From positions 1 to 22,879 of the forward strand of contig JAPUHZ010000342.1 in assembly GCA_027297485.1 (NCBI GenBank): a stretch of DNA of 22,879 nucleotides, read 5' to 3'. The translations under genes and the position numbers were made by a program. The DNA is from Deltaproteobacteria bacterium. GTDB taxonomy: Bacteria; Desulfobacterota_B; Binatia; UBA9968. The notes beneath the pieces were generated by a model. It was not told the DNA's origin. It did not search any database and saw only the letters and a list, made by a program, of their open reading frames with translations. Shown one piece after another: positions 8,357 through 15,321 of the stretch (position 1 is its first letter; each line of letters begins with the position of its first letter).

Positions 8357-9603
8357 GGCTCAAGCTCCCGCTTCCCCGCCACGCGGATCGTCGCGCCGTC
8401 TCGGAGCAAACGTTGGCCCATGATCACCAGAAGGTCGCCTGCTTGGAGTCCCCTGCGGATTAAGTGACGAGATCCGAAGGTTCGGGCGATGGTGACTGGC
8501 CGGCGGCGGGCGATTCCATGCTCTATGTCCGCGACAAAGACTGCCGGCCCCCCGCTCTCGCTGAGAACGCTTGTCCTTGGGATCAGGATCGCCTTTGGAT
8601 AGGTCCGCACCGGAATATGGGCGCGCGCAAACATTCCAGGAAGGAGCCGCTTTGAGCCCTGGTTCTCAACCAGCACCTCCACTGGGAAAGTCCGTGTCTC
8701 GTGGTCCGCGCTGGGACCAATATGTTCAACCCTGCCTCGGAAGGTCTCAAACAAGCCACTAACAATCACTTCAGCACCCATGCCAGGATGGAGAAACTCG
8801 ATGTCGTCTGTAGGGATACGGATCAGGAGCTTCACGATGGTAAAATCGGCTAGGCGAAAAAGGATCGTGCCGGGGACAACCTGCTCCCCTAGAGTGATCT
8901 GTTTTTCGGATATGACCCCAGTAAAGGGCGCTCGCACCTGGGTGTCTGCCAGATCCTCACGCGCCCGTGCCAACTCAGCCTGGGTACTTGTCAGCTCAGC
9001 TTCAGCCACTGCGTGCTGCACCTCGGCTTCACGCAACCCGCTCTCGGCCCGCTCTAGCTCCTCCTGGATTTGACGGACGGATAGTTCCGCACGCTCCACC
9101 TCTTGCTGGGCGATTAACTCTTTCTCGAGTAGGTTGACCAGTCGGTTGTGCTCAGCGCGGGTGAGGCGCAATTTCTCCCGACTAAGGCGGATAAGTGTTT
9201 TTTGCCGCGCCATGTCCACCTCCCTCCCTCGGACCTCTGCTTGTGCGCGGGCTAGGATGCCTTCTCGGCGCCTCATCTCTATTCGAAAATGGGTAGGGTC
9301 AATTTCAGCTAGCAAGGCCCCCTGCTCCACGGCCGCACCCAGCTCTACTTGCGGGGGGATCATGCTCACAGGACCTGAGACCTTGGGGCCGAGTGCGGCT
9401 TCCCGGATAGCATGGACGGTTCCCAGCGCCACTAACCGATATGTGAAGTTGCGTGGGGTGATGCTGACCACTTCCACTGCCACAGGGAGCGGTTCCGCCT
9501 TGGGCCGGGGCGGCTCTTGTACTGCTCGGATCAGAAAAATACCAACGGCAGTCATGAGGGCCATTGCCAGAATCAAGAGAAGAGAGAAGCCACGTTTGGT
9601 CAT
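8353..9603 (-). CDS. RND periplasmic adaptor (membrane fusion protein, HlyD/AcrA family)
   Basis: A 416-aa adaptor linking the RND pump to an outer-membrane channel. The N-terminal hydrophobic segment (about 6-26) lacks a lipobox cysteine, so it is anchored by a transmembrane helix, not a lipid. Next come the first half of a lipoyl domain (about 60-105), a long Glu/Arg/Ala-rich coiled-coil hairpin (about 110-215), the returning lipoyl half (VRAPFTGVISEKQ), a beta-barrel domain (LLIRIPTDDIEFLHPGM) and a membrane-proximal domain ending in RDGATIRVAGK. It overlaps tetR by ATGA at its start and the pump by ATGA at its end, so the three are translationally coupled. Confidence 0.94.
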   Translation of the reverse strand: MTKRGFSLLLILAMALMTAVGIFLIRAVQEPPRPKAEPLPVAVEVVSITPRNFTYRLVALGTVHAIREAALGPKVSGPVSMIPPQVELGAAVEQGALLAEIDPTHFRIEMRRREGILARAQAEVRGREVDMARQKTLIRLSREKLRLTRAEHNRLVNLLEKELIAQQEVERAELSVRQIQEELERAESGLREAEVQHAVAEAELTSTQAELARAREDLADTQVRAPFTGVISEKQITLGEQVVPGTILFRLADFTIVKLLIRIPTDDIEFLHPGMGAEVIVSGLFETFRGRVEHIGPSADHETRTFPVEVLVENQGSKRLLPGMFARAHIPVRTYPKAILIPRTSVLSESGGPAVFVADIEHGIARRRPVTIARTFGSRHLIRRGLQAGDLLVIMGQRLLRDGATIRVAGKRELEP

Positions 9604-10202
9604 GGCCGCAGGCTCCGCAGGGTAGTCTGGGTGAACATTTCACGCATGGCATCCAGGTCGAAGGCATCGCGGTCGCAGAGCCACTGGAGAACCAGTCCAT
9701 CCAGGGAGGCCAAGATGGTGGCTGCGGCCAGCAAAGGATTATGGCAACGGAAGGAGCCATCCTCCACACCGGCCGAGATGATGGCAGCGATGTCGCTGCG
9801 AGAAACCGCGTAGGCCTCGCGTAGGCGTGTCTGAAGCAAGGCCTGTTGTTCCCCTCGACCCCCCTCGGCCCAGAAATCGAAGAACACCAAAAAGAATGGT
9901 TCCCACAGGCGGAAGGTCTGGAAGGCCACGGCAATGAAACGCTCGAGCATAAGGCTGGGCTGGCGGATGCCGGCCAGCTCTTTCATGTAGAAGGCTTTTA
10001 GTTCGGATAACATGTGCTCGTGCAGTGCAAGGAAGAGATCCGTCTTGCTTCGGAAATATTCGTATACCGTGCCCTTGCCGATCCCGGCCTCCGCTGCGAC
10101 CGCCTCCATCTTCGCGCGGTGGTATCCCTCCCGGGCAAATATCTGCATGGCCGCCTGGAGAATCTCTCTGCGCTTTCTATCTTTATCAACTATAATAGCC
10201 AC
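9600..10202 (-). CDS. TetR/AcrR-family transcriptional repressor of the efflux operon
   Basis: A 200-aa regulator. The N-terminal TetR DNA-binding domain is clear: helix 1 RREILQAAMQIFAREGYHRA (11-30), then the helix-turn-helix MEAVAAEAGIGKGTVYEYF (32-50) followed by RSKTDLFLAL. The C-terminal ligand-binding half is divergent, as usual in this family, and does not reveal the inducer. The start is GTG at 10202; the ribosome site is weak. As first gene of the pump operon, with an inverted repeat on its own promoter, it is most simply an autorepressor that releases the operon when a pump substrate binds. Confidence 0.93.
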   Translation of the reverse strand: MAIIVDKDRKRREILQAAMQIFAREGYHRAKMEAVAAEAGIGKGTVYEYFRSKTDLFLALHEHMLSELKAFYMKELAGIRQPSLMLERFIAVAFQTFRLWEPFFLVFFDFWAEGGRGEQQALLQTRLREAYAVSRSDIAAIISAGVEDGSFRCHNPLLAAATILASLDGLVLQWLCDRDAFDLDAMREMFTQTTLRSLRP

Positions 10203-10219
10203 TTAGCAGCCCAATAGGA

Positions 10220-10243
10220 AAATGACCGACTGACCGGTCATTT
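10220..10243. promoter_or_regulatory. TetR-type operator (inverted repeat)
   Basis: Perfect 9-base arms AAATGACCG (10220-10228) and CGGTCATTT (10235-10243) around a 6-base spacer. Inside it lies a second, perfect 10-base palindrome TGACCGGTCA (10231-10240). It spans the predicted start point of the tetR-pump transcript, 18 bases upstream of the GTG, where binding would block transcription. Confidence 0.75.
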
Positions 10244-10245
10244 CT

Positions 10246-10275
10246 AATATTGACATGGAACCCCACCGCCGTCAA
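10246..10275 (-). promoter_or_regulatory. Promoter of the tetR-adaptor-RND operon
   Basis: Minus-strand -35 TTGACG (10270-10275), 18-base spacer, -10 AATATT (10246-10251). The expected start is near 10239, inside the inverted repeat, so promoter and operator support each other. Confidence 0.5.
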
Positions 10276-10356
10276 TCCTCTCCCTGGCGGTCCGTCTTTA
10301 ATCTTGTCTCCTAGATTTTTCTTGTTTACTGAGCTTCTGCCAGCCCGCGTGAAAAT

Positions 10357-10407
10357 TCCCCTTCATCCTTTCCACCCCACTCAAAGGGGAGAGGACTAAG
10401 ATGAGGG
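10357..10407. repeat. Dispersed imperfect-palindrome repeat (REP/MITE-like)
   Basis: The left arm CCCCTTCATCCTTTCCACCCC (10358-10378) and right arm GGGGAGAGGACTAAGATGAGGG (10386-10407) are imperfect reverse complements around a short loop. The wording, CCCTCATC plus CCTCTCCCC plus an AGTGGGG-type turn, resembles intergenic repeats found in many copies in proteobacterial and NC10-like genomes (from memory). Only one copy lies in this window, so its multiplicity is not shown. Confidence 0.5.
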
Positions 10408-10541
10408 CCGCTGTCACATTCCTTGAAAGACAACCCGCATGTCTACGTACTATGGCTGCTACGCCCATGCCGTGAGACACGGTGGGGTTGGTCCCGTAAG
10501 GGAACAGAAGATTTATGGTCCAATAACCTCAAGGAGACGGC

Positions 10542-10631
10542 ATGGCATCGACGGTTCTCTGGGGAATTGAAATTGCCAGGAGTTGTTCATTAAGGTGGGA
10601 ACAGTTCCAGTCCCTTGATCCTGTTAGGTGA
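10542..10631 (+). other. Short 29-codon ORF, possibly the decayed start of an IS110-type transposase
   Basis: AGGAG (10532-10536) sits 5 bases before an ATG, ideal spacing for such a short frame. The peptide begins MASTVLWGIEIAR and then stops at 10629-10631. IS110-family transposases typically begin with a short strand ending in G-I-D-[VI]-[AS]-K, the first RuvC-like acid. Here the motif reads GIEIAR and the frame dies soon after. The hairpin-rich 100 bases upstream would correspond to the left end of such an element. This is resemblance only; a chance ORF is a serious alternative. Confidence 0.25.
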
Positions 10632-10700
10632 CCTTTTCTCCGTATTTGGTCTCGTAGTCTGTTATTATTAATTTCCCCCCCAGACCACAAGCAGCACAAG

Positions 10701-10994
10701 CTAAGGAAGGGTGAGGTGTATAAAGGGAGAGACGGAGATCGGGTAGTGAGCGTGATGGAAGTCACAGGAGCTGGGCGGTGTGGAGCGGATAACCCGGCCG
10801 TCCCGAGTCGTCCAGATACCCAGCCGTTCAGCAGCGGATACGTCTTCGTGCTCCCGCTGAAGGAGCATCTGGATCGTCTTCTCGGTTACACCGGCTTTTT
10901 TGAGCGTGAGGATCTCCTCTACCGTTAGAGGATACGCTGGGAGGATACTGAGTAGAAAACCCAGCAGGGTCAAGGGCAAGACTCTTCGGAACAT
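10701..10994 (-). CDS. Small exported protein of unknown function
   Basis: A 97-residue protein starting at ATG 10994, behind a strong GGGAGGAAGTG ribosome site; longer readings lack one. The N-terminus MFRRVLPLTLLGFLLSILPAY is a typical Sec signal peptide (basic start, Leu-rich core, cleavage probably near PAYPL). It has no lipobox Cys. The mature part opens LTVEEILTLKKAGVTEKTIQ, a short helical motif seen at the start of many small exported proteins and lipoproteins of unknown function. LGIWTTRDGRVIRSTPP follows, then a His/Pro-rich tail. A CTGCC-tt-GGCAG inverted repeat (11009-11020) lies just upstream. I know no function for this family. Confidence 0.7.
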   Translation of the reverse strand: MFRRVLPLTLLGFLLSILPAYPLTVEEILTLKKAGVTEKTIQMLLQREHEDVSAAERLGIWTTRDGRVIRSTPPSSCDFHHAHYPISVSPFIHLTLP

Positions 10995-11024
10995 CACTTC
11001 CTCCCTTTCTGCCTTGGCAGGCAA

Positions 11025-11471
11025 AACTTCTTATTTAGGTCACTCTTGTCCAAATTAAGGATTAACGGGCGAACTTTCTGTGGGTATATATCTTGATCGA
11101 TGTGCTAAGTCATCCAATCAGTCCCACAATGAAGAGAAGGCCCAACCTAATTTATTTTATAGTATGTCCAGCCAGATTTCAAACTCTTTCCGCAAAACGA
11201 TTTCGAAGTGCTGGTGAGGGAGACCAAAGCCAACAGGCATGCCCGGCGGTTTAGCCCCTGGGGACCGCTTGTAGCCATGCTCTTTTATTTGTTTGAGCGC
11301 TGTCGAAAAAGATTCAAACGGACACCGGCGTCAAGGCAGGGATTGGCGTTATCCAGCCGTTTGCCAGATGGCGCTGGGGCACACACTTGCGTGCAGGTTT
11401 GAACTTACTTTAAAAAATTGCTTTAGATCACGCTCCTCCAGGTGGATACCAATGAATATAAAGGTCGCCAT
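11025..11471. other. Intergenic stretch carrying a transposase fragment
   Basis: 447 bases between the small exported protein and the RNase H-like gene. Apart from the transposase remnant at 11163-11303 I see no gene, RNA or convincing terminator. AT-rich patches around 11141-11165 and 11401-11470 fit decayed or acquired DNA. Confidence 0.5.
11163..11303 (+). pseudogene. N-terminal fragment of an IS4-like (DUF4372-type) transposase
   Basis: The plus-strand frame through 11163-11303 encodes DFKLFPQNDFEVLVRETKAN followed by RHARRFSPWGPLVAMLFYLF. This closely resembles the N-terminal region of IS4-type transposases (the DUF4372 segment), which typically reads like F-x-[RK]-x-x-F-E-x-L-V-[RK]-E-x-x-A, then H-A-[RK]-G-F-x-x-W-x-Q-F-V-A-M-L-F-C-Q-L. 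No start with a ribosome site is seen, the match ends after MLFYLF, and no catalytic domain follows (the frame closes by about 11402). I call it a remnant from recalled family pattern, not from an alignment. Confidence 0.55.
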
Positions 11472-11984
11472 TCATACATTCAACTTTTGCCTGAGCGCTT
11501 TCAAATTCATAATATCTTCTCTATTGTACTTTAATAAGGTCGTTAGAAATCTTCTGTCTCCGGAAGACTGATAATCAAGCCATAGCTGGACAGCCATCCT
11601 GCCGTCTATACCGGTCAATTCTCTTTTAATGCCGAGTTTTCTTTCAACCTCCTTAAGGCCGCCAAATAGATTTCTCCGCCAGCACTCATACATCAGGTCT
11701 TTATGCAAACAAGACCTAGCAAGATCAACGCCTAATTTTGCCTTAATATAGGGCAGGTCAAATCGTTTCCCATTATAGGTATGAAGGACCTTAACTTTTC
11801 TCACTATCCGAACCAATTTTGCCGCGGATATCTCATCACCGACTAACTGGACAACTTTTTGTTTGTTGCCATGGTCTAGATACACACCAACGACCGTTAA
11901 ATCTCCGTTGGACGGATCCAAGCTGGTCGTTTCGATATCAAGATAGACACAGCATTCTGCCTCATTAGGATCAAACTCAGTCAT
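11472..11984 (-). CDS. RNase H-like 3'-5' exonuclease-fold protein (YprB-type, DEDDy)
   Basis: A 170-residue protein of the RNase_H_2/YprB group within the DEDD exonuclease superfamily. Exo I is YLDIETTSLDP with D16 and E18. Exo II is LHTYNGKRFDLPYI with D76. Exo III is KYNREDIMNLKAL with Y153 and D157, spaced as the Y-x3-D of the DEDDy class. All catalytic positions are intact, so it is probably active on nucleic acid ends, but the substrate is unknown. The start is ATG at 11984 with only a weak upstream GAG. Base composition is unlike the neighbours: two 60-base lines counted within it (11521-11580, 11701-11760) are about 37-40% GC against 57% for a line in the efflux adaptor. Together with the adjacent transposase fragment this suggests acquisition by transfer. 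Confidence 0.85.
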   Translation of the reverse strand: MTEFDPNEAECCVYLDIETTSLDPSNGDLTVVGVYLDHGNKQKVVQLVGDEISAAKLVRIVRKVKVLHTYNGKRFDLPYIKAKLGVDLARSCLHKDLMYECWRRNLFGGLKEVERKLGIKRELTGIDGRMAVQLWLDYQSSGDRRFLTTLLKYNREDIMNLKALRQKLNV

Positions 11985-12144
11985 TGCTCTAACGAGACTG
12001 GCGCTACAGTCAGACCGTTTGGGACCCAGATCGCCGGGCCAACCATACTGCTATGAGATAGCCGTACGGTCAAGGATCTATTTGGGAGGGGAGAAGCTCT
12101 AAGGTTAAAGAGCCCTACGGTGGAAAATAGCGTGCTCGCAAAAG

Positions 12145-12867
12145 TTACCGTTCCCTGTTTTTCCTATCGCCTTCGGGGATGATAAGCAGACGGCGGTAGC
12201 CCCCCGTGCCCAGGCTTTTAGTTGTGAGCCAGGGGTCGTCTTGGAGGGCAACATGAATAACACGGCGGTCGGCCGCGCCTAAGGCATCAACGGTAACGGT
12301 TTTTCTTTGTCTCTTGGCCTTTTCCCCCAAACGTAAGGCCATATCTTCTAAACTCTTTCGGCGGCGCTCACGGTAGTGTTCCGTATCCACAACCACTTGG
12401 GGGCCTTCTCTCCCCTGCCTCTCGCTTATGATACGTGTTAAAAGATACTGCAATGCCTCCAAGGTCTGCCCTTTACGCCCGATCAGGAGGCCACCGTTGT
12501 CTCCATGGATCTCGAGAATAATCTCTTCTTCGATCTCTCCTGGCTTAACCTCAATTGGGGCGCTCACACCCATAAGGCTGAGGATCTCAGCCAACACTTC
12601 CTTCCCCTTCTGGCTGACCGCTGCGGCCCCCTCTTCCGTTATCCTTTTCTCCTCAGAGGGTTGTCTCTCTGCCTGTTTTTCCTCCTTGATTAGAGACCTT
12701 CTCAGAGATGCTCGGATACGTGCCTTCTGCGCGCCAAAACCCAGAATCCCCTTGCTTCCCTCCGCCACAATATCCACCGTCACCCTATCGCGGTCGGCGG
12801 CTAAAATTTTAAGAGCGTTTTCTATAGCCTCATCGATGGTTTTGCCTTCAGTTTCCACATATTCCAT
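12145..12867 (-). CDS. jag: Jag / KhpB-type RNA-binding protein (SpoIIIJ-associated)
   Basis: A 240-aa cytoplasmic RNA-binding protein whose gene commonly follows yidC. Domain order: Jag-N (1-50, with EGSKGILGFGAQKARI), a charged linker (about 55-90), a KH domain with an intact GxxG loop (LLIGRKGQTL, G130-G133), and an R3H domain with the R-x3-H signature (R201-H205 in ADRRVIHVAL). In Gram-positive species KhpB pairs with KhpA and affects division and cell-wall genes; the role in diderms is less clear. A good TTGGAGGT ribosome site precedes the ATG at 12867. It follows yidC by 28 bases. Confidence 0.94.
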   Translation of the reverse strand: MEYVETEGKTIDEAIENALKILAADRDRVTVDIVAEGSKGILGFGAQKARIRASLRRSLIKEEKQAERQPSEEKRITEEGAAAVSQKGKEVLAEILSLMGVSAPIEVKPGEIEEEIILEIHGDNGGLLIGRKGQTLEALQYLLTRIISERQGREGPQVVVDTEHYRERRRKSLEDMALRLGEKAKRQRKTVTVDALGAADRRVIHVALQDDPWLTTKSLGTGGYRRLLIIPEGDRKNRER

Positions 12868-12895
12868 GAATCGCTTACCTCCAACAGGATCCGTC

Positions 12896-14506
12896 CTACC
12901 TGTGCATGCGGTTGATCAGATATTGCTGTGCAATGCTAAGAATGTTATTCACGAACCAGTAGATGGTCAAACCAGCAGGGAATGTCACAAAGATAGCTGT
13001 AAAAAACACTGGCATCATAAGCATCATTCGCCTCTGGTTGGGATCCCCTGCGCTGGGCGTCATCCACATCTGCGCAAACATGCTGGCCCCCATAAGTAGG
13101 ACAAGGACTGGAATCCCTACGTCCCACCCCGCCAGATTTATCGGCAGAGACTCCCAATCGGGCCGAGAGAGATCTTTAATCCACATGAAAGAGGTGTGGC
13201 GTAGCTCAATCGGGGTCCGCAGGGCATTGTAAAGGCCGATGAACACCGGGAACTGAAGCACCATCGGCAGACAACCTCCTAAGGGGTTGACCTTATTGCG
13301 CCGATAAAGCTCCATGATCTCCTTATTCAGCTTCTCCTTATCGCTTTTGAATTTCTCCTTAATGCGTTCCATCTGGGGCTGAAGCTTCTGCATCTGCTTC
13401 ATTGAAACAAAGCTCTTGTGTGTCAGGGGAGCCAAGAGGAGTTTCATAAGGATAGTGAGGATGATAATGTCAATGCCGTAACTAGCCGTAAAGCGGTGGG
13501 AGAAACGCAGGATAGAAAGAAGGGGCAGGGCAATAAACCTAACCCAGCCAAAATCAATGGATTGCTCCAGCTCTCTCCCCACGGATTTCAGGATGTCGAG
13601 GTCCTTGGGCCCTATGAAAAGCGTATAGCGGCTTTTTCCACCTGCGTTCGACCCGGGTTGGCTGCCTATATCCATAACCAGTGCGGGGTCGGCTTGTCTT
13701 ACCGTAAGCTTCTGGCCTGTCTCGCTCTCGGGAATCGAAGCGAAGAGAAAATAGGTATAACCGAATCCGGCCCAGGAAACAGGACCGCTCAGCTCTTTTC
13801 CCTCCGCCAGTTCTTCTCCCCCTTCCCGTATCAGCTTACCGTCCACGAGGGCCAGGAGCCCCTCGAAAACAGCGTCCTTCGCGGGACCTTTTTTACCTCC
13901 TTCGGAGCTAAGAAGCAGGCCCGCAGGTATCACCCCATTACTCCCAAAAACAGAAAACTCCAGCTCAATCGGGTAGCTGGATCCAAAAAAAGTGAACTTC
14001 TTGGTCAAGGTTGTCCCCGACGGGGTCTGGGCTTGGAAGACAAGAGTTCCCTTGGTATCCCCCCTAAGCCGCAAATCGCTGCCCTGGACGGAATAAATGA
14101 GCCCTTCATCATCAGATGGATTGGGGCCATAGAGCTGAACCCCCAAGGGATAAGGCACCCCGGGAGTAGAGGAGATCATTTCAAGGAGAGGGCTCTCTTC
14201 GTCCACGGAGGTGTAGTAATCCTTGAGGATGAAACTCTTGAGACGCGCCCCTCGACTGGTAAAGACTGCTATGTAATGGTCGGTCTCCACCCTGATCTCT
14301 TTCACTGCCTGCTCTACGGGAGCAGCTATTGTTTCGGCCTCTTGAAGTTTCGGCTGGGGTTTTGGATAAGGGGCGGGAGCCTTTTCCACCTTTTTCTCTT
14401 CTCGCGAAGGTAAAGGAGGAGTTCCGTACTGACGTGCCATCCACTCCTGGTAGAGAATGAGAATCAGTATAGAGAAAACAATAGCTATAACTGCACGCTT
14501 TTCCAT
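12896..14506 (-). CDS. yidC: Membrane protein insertase YidC
   Basis: Inner-membrane insertase that acts alone or with SecYEG. At 536 aa it is the long Gram-negative form: TM1 (about 5-23), a Pro/Lys-rich linker, the large periplasmic P1 beta-supersandwich domain (about 70-310), then the conserved five-helix core. The core contains the TM2 helix LTILMKLLLAPLT, the amphipathic cytoplasmic helices MQKLQPQMERIKEKF, and the C1 loop RRNKVNPLGGCLPM. The positively charged groove residue equivalent to E. coli Arg366 appears to be Lys here (ILMKLLLAPLT). No clear ribosome site precedes ATG 14506, 9 bases after the yidD stop. Confidence 0.96.
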   Translation of the reverse strand: MEKRAVIAIVFSILILILYQEWMARQYGTPPLPSREEKKVEKAPAPYPKPQPKLQEAETIAAPVEQAVKEIRVETDHYIAVFTSRGARLKSFILKDYYTSVDEESPLLEMISSTPGVPYPLGVQLYGPNPSDDEGLIYSVQGSDLRLRGDTKGTLVFQAQTPSGTTLTKKFTFFGSSYPIELEFSVFGSNGVIPAGLLLSSEGGKKGPAKDAVFEGLLALVDGKLIREGGEELAEGKELSGPVSWAGFGYTYFLFASIPESETGQKLTVRQADPALVMDIGSQPGSNAGGKSRYTLFIGPKDLDILKSVGRELEQSIDFGWVRFIALPLLSILRFSHRFTASYGIDIIILTILMKLLLAPLTHKSFVSMKQMQKLQPQMERIKEKFKSDKEKLNKEIMELYRRNKVNPLGGCLPMVLQFPVFIGLYNALRTPIELRHTSFMWIKDLSRPDWESLPINLAGWDVGIPVLVLLMGASMFAQMWMTPSAGDPNQRRMMLMMPVFFTAIFVTFPAGLTIYWFVNNILSIAQQYLINRMHR

Positions 14507-14515
14507 AACTGAAAT

Positions 14516-14737
14516 TTAACAAACGGGATCATAGCCCCCAGGATGCAGAGGGTGACAGTGCAGAATCCGACGCAGACCGAGCCAGATTCCTCTCTTGATC
14601 CCGTATCGCTCTATCGCCTCCAAAGCATAGGCGGAGCAGCTAGGGAAAAAGCGGCAGGAGCGAGGCAAGAAAGGAGATATAAAGCGGCGATATCCTACAA
14701 GGACGATAATGATTCCTCTATTACACGATCCAAACAC
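14516..14737 (-). CDS. yidD: Membrane protein insertion efficiency factor YidD
   Basis: A 73-aa member of the YidD/DUF37 family. It is an amphipathic, membrane-associated protein that assists YidC-dependent insertion. The family signature is complete: [20 protein letters not shown], then [30 protein letters not shown], and the terminal YDPVC. The start is GTG at 14737, overlapping the rnpA stop by one base (TAGTG), which implies reinitiation after RnpA translation. No other start fits the conserved N-terminus. Confidence 0.95.
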   Translation of the reverse strand: MFGSCNRGIIIVLVGYRRFISPFLPRSCRFFPSCSAYALEAIERYGIKRGIWLGLRRILHCHPLHPGGYDPVC

Positions 14738-15099
14738 TACCTTTGGCGACTCCCCTGATAGGTAAAGGCCCTCCTGAGTTCCCCTCCCACCTCGTCGAAA
14801 GAGAGTTTTTCCGCCCCCTTTCTAGCGATAATAACGATATCGTGATGATAGGGGATCTCACGGCGGTGGCGACGAAAATATTCTCTAAGAAGCCTCTTGA
14901 TTCGGTTACGGACGATCGCATTCCCCACCTTCGCGCTGACCGTCACGCCGAGTCTGTTTTCTCCCTTGTCGTTTGTTTGGCTGATGACAACAAAATGGGA
15001 GGTATGAATCTTTCTCCCTCGTCGTGACAGGTTCAAAAACTCGGAGCGTCTGGTAAGACGGGCTTGCTTCGGAAACCTTTCCCCGCCCCGGGACAACAT
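14737..15099 (-). CDS. rnpA: Ribonuclease P protein component RnpA
   Basis: The small basic protein subunit of RNase P, which binds the RNA subunit and the 5' leader of pre-tRNA. It is 120 aa from the ATG at 15099. The central RNR signature [19 protein letters not shown] is intact, preceded by [17 protein letters not shown] and followed by [10 protein letters not shown]. The start region is GGAGGGTGATGTTG. A GTG at 15102 would touch the ribosome site; the ATG at 15099 leaves only 3 bases; a TTG at 15096 would leave 6. It lies 19 bases after the rpmH stop and overlaps yidD by one base. Confidence 0.96.
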   Translation of the reverse strand: MLSRGGERFPKQARLTRRSEFLNLSRRGRKIHTSHFVVISQTNDKGENRLGVTVSAKVGNAIVRNRIKRLLREYFRRHRREIPYHHDIVIIARKGAEKLSFDEVGGELRRAFTYQGSRQR

Positions 15100-15118
15100 C
15101 ACCCTCCGATTCTAAGTT

Positions 15119-15280
15119 CTAAGAGCGAGCCCGTTTTGGCGGCACTACGACGGTCAATTTTTTGCGGCCCTTTGCTCTTCTACGTCTCAGGACGTTTCGT
15201 CCCCCCGGCGTTTCCATCCGGGCGAGAAAACCGTGGGTCCTTTTACGGCTTATGTTGCTTGGTTGATAAGTTCTCTTCAT
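15119..15280 (-). CDS. rpmH: 50S ribosomal protein L34
   Basis: A 53-aa highly basic ribosomal protein of the large subunit. The translation starts [20 protein letters not shown] and continues [20 protein letters not shown] before a [14 protein letters not shown] tail, a textbook L34 with a slightly extended C-terminus. The start is ATG 15280 behind AAGGGAG; the stop TAG is at 15119-15121. It heads the rpmH-rnpA-yidD-yidC-jag transcript. A dedicated promoter lies between it and gpsA. Confidence 0.98.
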   Translation of the reverse strand: MKRTYQPSNISRKRTHGFLARMETPGGRNVLRRRRAKGRKKLTVVVPPKRARS

Positions 15281-15321
15281 AAAATGATGGCTCCCTTGAC
15301 CAGGTAAACAACTAAAACTTC

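Larger units (their letters stand above)
10276..10700. other. Gene-poor intergenic stretch upstream of the efflux operon
   Basis: No full-length gene is supported here. It holds a palindromic repeat (10357-10407), two small perfect hairpins, CCGTG-aga-CACGG (10470-10482) and TCCC-gtaa-GGGA (10492-10503), and a short ORF with a good ribosome site (10542-10631). The remainder, including a C-run near 10674-10681, shows nothing I recognise. Confidence 0.6.

Noticed and set aside
10298..10480. Minus-strand ORF of 60 codons over the palindromic repeat
   Set aside because: It has no ribosome site and its translation is explained by the repeat itself; such peptides recur as spurious annotations of these repeats.
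10440..10520. Possible riboswitch from the hairpin pair and GGTCCCGTAAGGGAAC
   Set aside because: Does not match the conserved core of any riboswitch class I know and no metabolic gene follows.
12047..12110. GCTCT/AGAGC hairpin downstream of jag
   Set aside because: Only five base pairs with an 8-base loop and no T-run; too weak to call a terminator.
13418..14413. Long plus-strand ORF of 331 codons antisense to yidC
   Set aside because: It is the shadow of yidC in the opposite strand; residue composition is not protein-like and yidC is certain. Other long antisense frames over gyrA, gyrB, proS, ispG and the pump were rejected for the same reason.
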